Below, piece after piece: positions 29,512 through 34,450 of a stretch of 34,450 nucleotides of DNA (position 1 is the first letter of the stretch; every line of letters starts with the position of its first letter). The stretch is taken from positions 1,747 through 36,196 of the forward strand of contig MNCI01002809.1 in the NCBI GenBank assembly GCA_015680685.1. Direction: 5' to 3'. The notes beneath the pieces are model-generated. The model had not been told where the DNA came from. It was given only the letters and a program-made list of their open reading frames with translations, and searched no databases. Made by a program: the position numbers and the translations under genes. The DNA comes from Gnetum montanum. Lineage: Eukaryota; Streptophyta; Gnetopsida; Gnetales; Gnetaceae.

Positions 29512-31000
29512 TTAAATACTAATATCTCTTTTTAAGGTATCTATTTGGTCATCTAACTTTTCTTCATACGGGTTAGGTGACGATGGTATTGGTAATGGCA
29601 TCCAGAGTGTCTGATAAGGATATCCTAATGGTCGTCTACCGCCAAATGTACCTCTTTTTGATGACATTCTAGATGATGAGGATCTAACACGATTCATATT
29701 ATTAACATAATATAAATATTCATCAGATTCAGAATCATCTGAAGTGCGAAAATTGGCAGAGCCTTCCCCCTTGTGGAAAAGTGGTTGGGTATCCTCATGA
29801 TCAGAAGATGAAGGTGAATAAATGTTATAATCCTCTTGAGATAGATAAACTATATCATGGATTATACTCAATCTGATCATAGATAGATATTCATAAAATT
29901 GTTCATTTAATTTATGTTTTTGAATGAAATTAATTTTCTTTTGATGTTGACCCTTTTGTGGACATTGGGTTGCAAAATGTGGTCCCTGACATAAATAACA
30001 TCGAATATCCTTTCTCTTTATCTTTTTTTGTCATTTCCTGAAATAACTTGGATACTTCCTAACTTGTTTAGGCATTTTCCTTTTCCATTGTTGGGATGGA
30101 TATTTCCTAAATTTCTTTTTACTTTTACCTTTATGTTGTTTTGGAGGACAACATTGATATTTCTCCTCTGGACATAAATCTAAGCATAAGTTTTTACCTA
30201 ACCATTTTGACAAATCTTGCATTTGTCTTTGTGCTTGTTCAGTATGGCACAACTCTCTATTTGTATCTATCAAGAATTGTTTTATCTGACCAAAACTCAT
30301 TTCACCTAAATTGAGATTTTGTTTTTTAATTTCACTTAAATATTTATTGCAGAATGGTTGCGGCAAAGAACCTATGAGATGTTCCTTAGTTGCTACTTCA
30401 TGGGTTAGTTTTCCATGATAGTACCATTGTTCCATTTCTTCAAGATAACCTTGAAGATCTTGGATTCTGCTTAAGCGAGCCTTAAAAAATCTATCCTTAT
30501 AAACATATTCTAGATTTATTTTATTACCTATAAATTCTTTTATAATAGCATTCAAAAATACTACTGTGGGTGAAGTCATTATTTTATATTCTATGTTAGG
30601 CGGGATATGGTTCCACCATCTCCGTAAGATTCCTCTAAAATTATATGTTGTATTTACGATGGCAATATAAGGTTGTTTTTGCTCCAAATAGATTTGTATA
30701 TCTAAAAATGATTGAATGGAGTCTAAAACATCTTGTCTTTCTTTTAGGGTTTTATTGTCCATCGAAAATGTTGGTTGTTTAGATCCAGCTTTTCTCATTT
30801 GTAATGAATGTAAGTCAGCAGGATCTATAGCTGTTATTTGTCTAGCATGTTCTTTTAACAACAACTCTTCTTCTATATCATATGATGCAGCCTTTATAAA
30901 ACTTTGTGTTATTGTTGAAGATTCATTATCATTTTTGGTATTCATATTAATATGAATGCCTTTCATTTTTCTTAGTGTTTCATCAACAACTTTCTTCTCC
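29512..31000 (-). pseudogene. Viral coat protein region with zinc knuckle
   Basis: Coat-like sequence runs from about 31000 to 30034 with few breaks, including a Trp-containing core (RRWWNHIPP) and a Lys/Arg-rich basic tail. TGA at 30031-30033 (Arg codon position) is followed in the same frame by the knuckle CYLCQGPHFATQC (29962-30000), the CX2CX3HX4C form used to bind RNA. The frame continues to 29512 through Ser/Asp-rich and Arg/Ser-rich stretches. The open frame formally extends right to 31125, but beyond 31000 it is antisense to plus-strand viral sequence and is not coat protein. Confidence 0.8.
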
Positions 31001-31056
31001 TTCAGATATAATAGCTTTACAAAATTGGGGTAATACAACATTAGGATAAATATTAG
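30997..31056 (+). repeat. Displaced copy of viral coat-start sequence at the inversion junction
   Basis: Matches 32852-32911 on the plus strand with two substitutions, and 25263-25322 exactly. It sits exactly where orientation switches. Confidence 0.85.
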
Positions 31057-31074
31057 AATATCATTTAACATTTT

Positions 31075-31222
31075 AGAAATCCTAAGTGAAGCGCCTTGCT
31101 CCTTAGAAGCATTCTTGATAAGCATTCCCTTCTTTGCTTGTAAGCTTGGCTAGTGTGCAATAAAATTTCGCTTTTCATACATCTATTGTTCAGTTAGTAT
31201 GAACTGCTATGTGCACTTAGAA
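31075..31222 (+). repeat. Viral leader inverted repeat, right arm
   Basis: Matches the reverse complement of 25996-26142. Contains AATAAA at 31159-31164. The primer site begins three bases further on. Confidence 0.88.
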
Positions 31223-31224
31223 AA

Positions 31225-31240
31225 TGGTATCAGAGCCAAG
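31225..31240 (+). other. Viral minus-strand primer-binding site (initiator Met-tRNA)
   Basis: TGGTATCAGAGCCAAG matches the conserved Caulimoviridae primer site complementary to the 3' end of initiator Met-tRNA, by convention base 1 of such genomes. Confidence 0.93.
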
Positions 31241-31482
31241 AGGTTGATAATCTTGTTGTTAGGAAGCTGTATGTTCTGTAGACATTGTGGAGAGAACCAG
31301 ACGCTTAATTCGTGAGGTCTGTTAGCATAGGAAGAGTGTGTGCCTGTGTATACTGATTATCGGACAGCCCGTAGAGACGTGCTAGGAAGGTGCCAATTCG
31401 CCGAACGTAAGACACGCAATAACACCCGAGAGAGGAGGCTGTAAGACGTGCAGAGAGGCAGTATCATCTTCAGCAGTCCAGA
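31241..31482 (+). other. Viral leader before the movement protein
   Basis: Non-coding. The relatively GC-rich part 31330-31470 may be structured, as in other family leaders; no shunt structure was worked out. Confidence 0.55.
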
Positions 31483-32247
31483 ATGGCAAATACATCCAGT
31501 TTAACAGGTGCTAATTCTTATGTTCAAAGACTTTCTAAATTCTGTAGTAGTTCTAATGTAACGGAACCTATACCGGTTCCTAAACGATCTGAGGTATATC
31601 AAAAATCTAGTTTAAAATGGTTAGAATCATATAAAGAAATATATTTATCGGAATGCGATTTAGAAATATCAGGATCTGGTCTTCATCCAGTCTGTTTAAC
31701 ATTTTTTAGTACGATATAATATAACAAGTGGATTAAAGAATGATACAATTATGTTCATTTAGTAGAACTATCAATCCATATTCATCCTCACTTTAATTAT
31801 AGGTTAAAGAATCCCTACTAGATAGCTCTTATTGATAAGAGATTTAAAAATTTTAAGGGTGCTATCATTACTCAAGTTAAGGGAACTTTAAAAATGGATG
31901 CTTTGATAGTAACAATTCCAAACTTTACACTATCACTTCATGATCCACATATTAGTAAGAGTTTAATGTTAATAGTTTATATTCTGGTAGACATGCATGA
32001 TCAAACTATCTATGCTACCATAGGTACTAGACTATGTTTTAAGTTATTTAACTCTACTAGTATCCAAACCTTATTACCCTTTGGCGATCAAAAGGTTCAA
32101 GTAGGAACAACAAACTTGGAATATGGTGTGAATATAGATACTGAAAGTTTACCAGTACATACACAATACCCAGACTTAACATTTGAGTATTCAACATACT
32201 TTGAGTATCTTAAACCTACACCAACTAGGACAAAAAGACGAACATAA
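31483..32247 (+). pseudogene. Viral movement protein region (30K type)
   Basis: ATG 31483 opens 78 codons to 31719. After a break, the frame 31894-32247 continues; between them coding similarity persists with stops. The middle has the pattern of caulimovirid movement proteins (strand-rich core with LMLIVYILVDMHDQTIY near 31960-32010). Such proteins form tubules at plasmodesmata for cell-to-cell spread. This copy is broken by stops and at least one frameshift. Confidence 0.75.
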
Positions 32248-32253
32248 GTAAAA

Positions 32254-32938
32254 TTGAAACCACCAAAGTTCCTTGACTTTGATCCGCTACAAGACTCATC
32301 AATGTCAAAAGTATCTTTATTTCCTTCTTTCTCCAATTCTTATTTCCCATCTTTGTCTCCTGGAATAGTTAACTTATCTGCAAAAAAGAAACAAAAGAAA
32401 ATAGAACATCATAAAGCTGAATTAGCAAAATTAAAAGTACAAGATGAATTAGATTTTACTCCTACATATAGAAACAATCAAAAATCTGATGATCATTCTG
32501 ATGAATCCACTTCTGGATTTATTTCAGAAGATCCATCTTGTCAACACAAAGAATTAAAGCAAGTAGATTCTCAATATAGATGTAAAGAATGTGATGCCAT
32601 GGTTACACATGGAATTCATACAAATGTAAATGAAGAAAAAGAGAATCCAACACAAGACGTAGCAAAAAAATTAAAATTAGAAGATTTAAAAAAGAAGGAA
32701 GAAGAACATCCTAAGAAATTCTTAGAAAAAGAAAAAGAAAAATTATGATCACGACAAGCAGCTACAACATCAGGTTTCTACACATCAATCCAAAGCAATC
32801 AAGCAAGAACAAAGTCTATTTATCATATGAAAACAAAATCAACATCATCTGCTCCTTCAAATATAATAGCTTTACAAAATTGGGGTAATACAACATTAGG
32901 AAAAATATTAGATTTAAAAGATGCAAAGAAATATGTGT
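32254..32938 (+). pseudogene. Viral linker and coat start, with possible zinc ribbon
   Basis: One frame follows the TAA at 32245-32247, with a TGA at 32746-32748, and continues to a TAA near 32938. It contains PSCQHKE and then YRCKECDAMVTHGIHTN (about 32577-32627), a CX2C plus His pattern that could bind zinc. A Lys/Glu-rich stretch follows (32640-32745, probably helical), then SAPSNIIALQNWGNTTLG, the segment copied at 30997 and 25262. It is probably the region joining movement and coat domains. Confidence 0.6.
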
Positions 32939-33201
32939 AACCAAAGAAATCCTAGTAGAAAGGAGAATCGAATAAAGTGATGGAGAAATAAAAAAATGAA
33001 TTAACTACACCAAAAGTAATTTGTTCTAAATAGTTTCATAAATGATTTTTTTATGTTATTAAATTTTTCTCAAGTAATTAGTAAGCTTTGCATCATGATC
33101 ACTTTCTTAGCCTTATCCTAACTACGAGGTTGACTATGTGGCTTTTTAAGGCCATTTACTTCTAATAAGAGCCAAATTAAGTAAACATTAATATTCAAAT
33201 T
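32939..33201. other. Spacer after the viral segment
   Basis: Viral coding similarity fades soon after 32938; the exact right junction is not visible. No other feature. Confidence 0.4.
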
Positions 33202-33477
33202 TTAGATGTTTTTCATTATGTAAGCAAACCAAGTATGTTTTGGTCTACCCCTTTGGTTCCACTTAACTTTAATAAGGTGACCTCTTCTAATATGAACATT
33301 CTCTGCTCTTTTTAATACATGACCAAATTATCTAAGACAACTTTTCTTAATATTCTCAAACTTTCACTAATAAGAGAGATGTTGATTTGTTTTTCCTCGT
33401 CACATTCATCATCTACCTTAGCATACACCTCTCTTCCACATGCACATGTTGTGCCTAATGTATTTTGATAGGCTAGA
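33202..33477 (-). pseudogene. RTE-type LINE, C-terminal fragment
   Basis: The minus strand reads a degenerate MLR[W]M...TRK stretch, then LR[stop]FGHVLKRAENVHIRRG and QRGRPKHTWF, ending with TAA near 33202. These are the C-terminal signatures of RTE-clade reverse transcriptase ORFs (LRWFGHV, GRPKKTW). Two Trp positions have become stops (TGG to TAA or TAG). The N-terminal side continues beyond the solo LTR at 34276. Confidence 0.75.
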
Positions 33478-33546
33478 TGATGAGCCGTGATATCGCGTCC
33501 GCCCCTGCAATATCGCGTACGCGATATCGCAGCCCGTCGCAATGTC

Positions 33547-33554
33547 TATAAATA
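33547..33554 (+). promoter_or_regulatory. TATA box of the solo LTR
   Basis: TATAAATA about 20 bases after the palindrome block, as in the other LTRs. Confidence 0.7.
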
Positions 33555-34096
33555 AGATGCAGTTTTCTATGTTTTAGGCACTTAGACTTAAACCCTTAGC
33601 CAAACTATAGCAGTTTTACCATTCCAGAGTTAGAATAATTTCCATCTGCCCGTAATAGGAGTCTTAAAGTAAATAGATCTTTATTCGAGCAAATTGTACT
33701 TGAGCACACATTTGTGTACGACAATAAAGATGAACTTTCTGATAAACCTTGCAGCATGTAGACTAAGCTAAATATGAATTAATTATTGTTAAATGTTTAA
33801 ATGCTTTCCTAGGTAATTAATCTCTCTCAACCCTTGACTCTCCTAGTTAAGTGCACTCAGTACGACTGCTTCGAGCATGTGTGCAATGCTTGGTAACCTA
33901 GTAACGAGTAGTGTTTGGTAATCCCAGCAGCGTTGCACTAGTTCAGGGTGTGTAAGGCAAGTGGGAACGGACATTGGTGCTAGGACAATAAGAACCTAGT
34001 TAGTGAATAGTTAAGGAAAGTTAGTCACTTAGTTCTCTTCACCTTCCCTTATTAGCATAGAATATTAAAAAGATAAAAGACATAAAACTCATGTAC

Positions 34097-34144
34097 CTCA
34101 AGCTTACTTAACTATACAACCGTGACAATACGAGTAAGTTTGAG
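34097..34144 (+). other. U5 hairpin with substituted stem (solo LTR)
   Basis: CTCAAGCTTACT pairs with AGTAAGTTTGAG over 12 bp (one G-U). The loop keeps CCGTGACAA, and GAAGACAA directly follows, as in the main family, although the stem sequence is different. Confidence 0.65.
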
Positions 34145-34275
34145 AAGACAATGATTGGTTAACCTTAAGTGTTTCATTAGGGCGTGTAAGCACTTAGTCC
34201 TTGGAGTTCGATCGGATCGTGCGTGCAACGTTCGTATTCGTATGGTTGAGTGTTCCTTTGATGGCCTACTCATGA

Positions 34276-34345
34276 CTAGCATTCTATACCATAAGAGATC
34301 ATAGCTCTAATAGCAATTTTGTAGAAGTTACTAGTAATACCACTA
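34276..34345 (-). pseudogene. RTE-type LINE fragment, continuation beyond the solo LTR
   Basis: The minus strand reads NFYKIAIRAMISYGIEC and then TAG where family members have Trp (YGxECW). It joins in frame with 33202-33477 once the solo LTR and one target duplication are disregarded. Similarity fades above about 34345. Confidence 0.7.
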
Positions 34346-34450
34346 GTAATTATAAAATTATATAAATAACTAATAGAAGCACTATGAAACCCCAAAGATT
34401 TTGATTTAATCATGAATTAACTAAATTAGAAATTAAATGTTTAATGATTA
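34346..34450. other. AT-rich end of window
   Basis: No recognisable feature; it may be decayed RTE sequence. Confidence 0.4.

Larger units (their letters stand above)
25995..33000. mobile_element. Endogenous pararetrovirus (Caulimoviridae), rearranged head to head
   Basis: The minus-strand part (about 31000 down to 25995) reads coat protein, zinc knuckle, protease, reverse transcriptase, RNase H, an extra ORF, and promoter with poly(A) signal. The plus-strand part (about 31075-33000) reads leader with a Met-tRNA primer site, movement protein and coat start. Together they total about 7 kb and contain the usual set of modules, but in two opposite orientations. All ORFs are broken. No integrase is seen, as expected for this family; entry into the chromosome is by illegitimate recombination. 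Closest fit is probably an endogenous genus such as Gymnendovirus or Florendovirus; this is not established. The right end is approximate. Confidence 0.85.
33478..34275 (+). repeat. Solo LTR, divergent relative of the main family, inserted in the RTE LINE
   Basis: 798 bp, from TGATGAGCCGTG to CTACTCATGA, flanked by CTAGA (33473-33477) and CTAGC (34276-34280). It has the same order of parts as the other LTRs: nested CpG-rich palindromes at its start (perfect 18-mer ATATCGCGTACGCGATAT, 33510-33527), TATA at 33547-33554, AATAAA at 33723-33728, a hairpin at 34097-34144 and the end motif GTATGGTTGAGTGT. No internal element sequence remains. Retained CpGs suggest a younger or less methylated copy. 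Confidence 0.88.

Noticed and set aside
31001-31125. N-terminal 40 codons of the minus-strand coat frame
   Set aside because: The sequence is antisense to plus-strand viral coat-start and leader sequence, so the open frame is chance across an inversion junction.
32097-32336. Minus-strand open frame across the movement protein
   Set aside because: Shadow of the plus-strand viral coding region.
1-34450. CRISPR arrays, bacterial operons, rRNA or intact tRNA genes
   Set aside because: No regularly spaced identical repeats, ribosome-binding sites or full tRNA folds seen; the content is plant nuclear repeat DNA.

Overview
The window is a transposon graveyard from a large plant nuclear genome. The evidence is nested tRNA-Asp-primed Ty3/gypsy-type LTR elements, an L1-type LINE, a piece of an RTE-type LINE, an integrated pararetrovirus (family Caulimoviridae) and a plant-type PLS pentatricopeptide-repeat (PPR) pseudogene. 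No clearly intact host gene is present. A gymnosperm is my best guess, because of the bloated nested repeats and a virus layout that suggests the gymnosperm endogenous caulimovirids. That guess is inference, not shown by the sequence.

Layout. 1-41 is the 3' tip of an LTR. 346-15948 is an old LTR element (LTRs 878 and 812 bp, target duplication TATGG/CATGG). At 3849-13135 it is interrupted by a second member of the same family (LTRs 889 and 890 bp, exact target duplication ATATG). Both carry a decayed Athila/Tat-like gag ORF and no reverse transcriptase or integrase, so both are non-autonomous. Only the inner one carries a second, coiled-coil ORF (about 9.4-12.06 kb), preceded by an LTR-promoter-like module and a G-rich tract. 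15949-17621 is AT-rich repeat-derived spacer ending in a 372-base gap. 17994 to about 22450 is a decayed L1-type LINE. 22693-24885 is a PPR pseudogene. 24890-25995 is spacer with a repeat shared with 17100-17560 and two short islands bounded by single Ns. About 25995-33000 is an endogenous pararetrovirus in two head-to-head pieces: coat protein through RNase H, an extra ORF and the promoter on the minus strand, and the primer site, leader, movement protein and coat start on the plus strand. 33202-34345 is an RTE-type LINE fragment split by a solo LTR (33478-34275) distantly related to the first family.

The most interesting signals are structural. (1) The LTRs carry a hairpin in the U5/leader region whose stem sequence differs between subfamilies while pairing is kept, followed by a constant GAAGACAA. 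(2) Just inside each LTR start sit nested short palindromes whose sequence changes from copy to copy at a fixed place upstream of the TATA box; a similar module is found inside the inner element ahead of its extra ORF. (3) The viral inverted repeat runs from the predicted transcription start almost exactly to the tRNA primer site, which points to replication intermediates as the source of the integrant.

All coding regions listed are broken by stops or frameshifts, mainly C-to-T or G-to-A changes as expected for long-methylated repeats. Identities and counts were made by eye.
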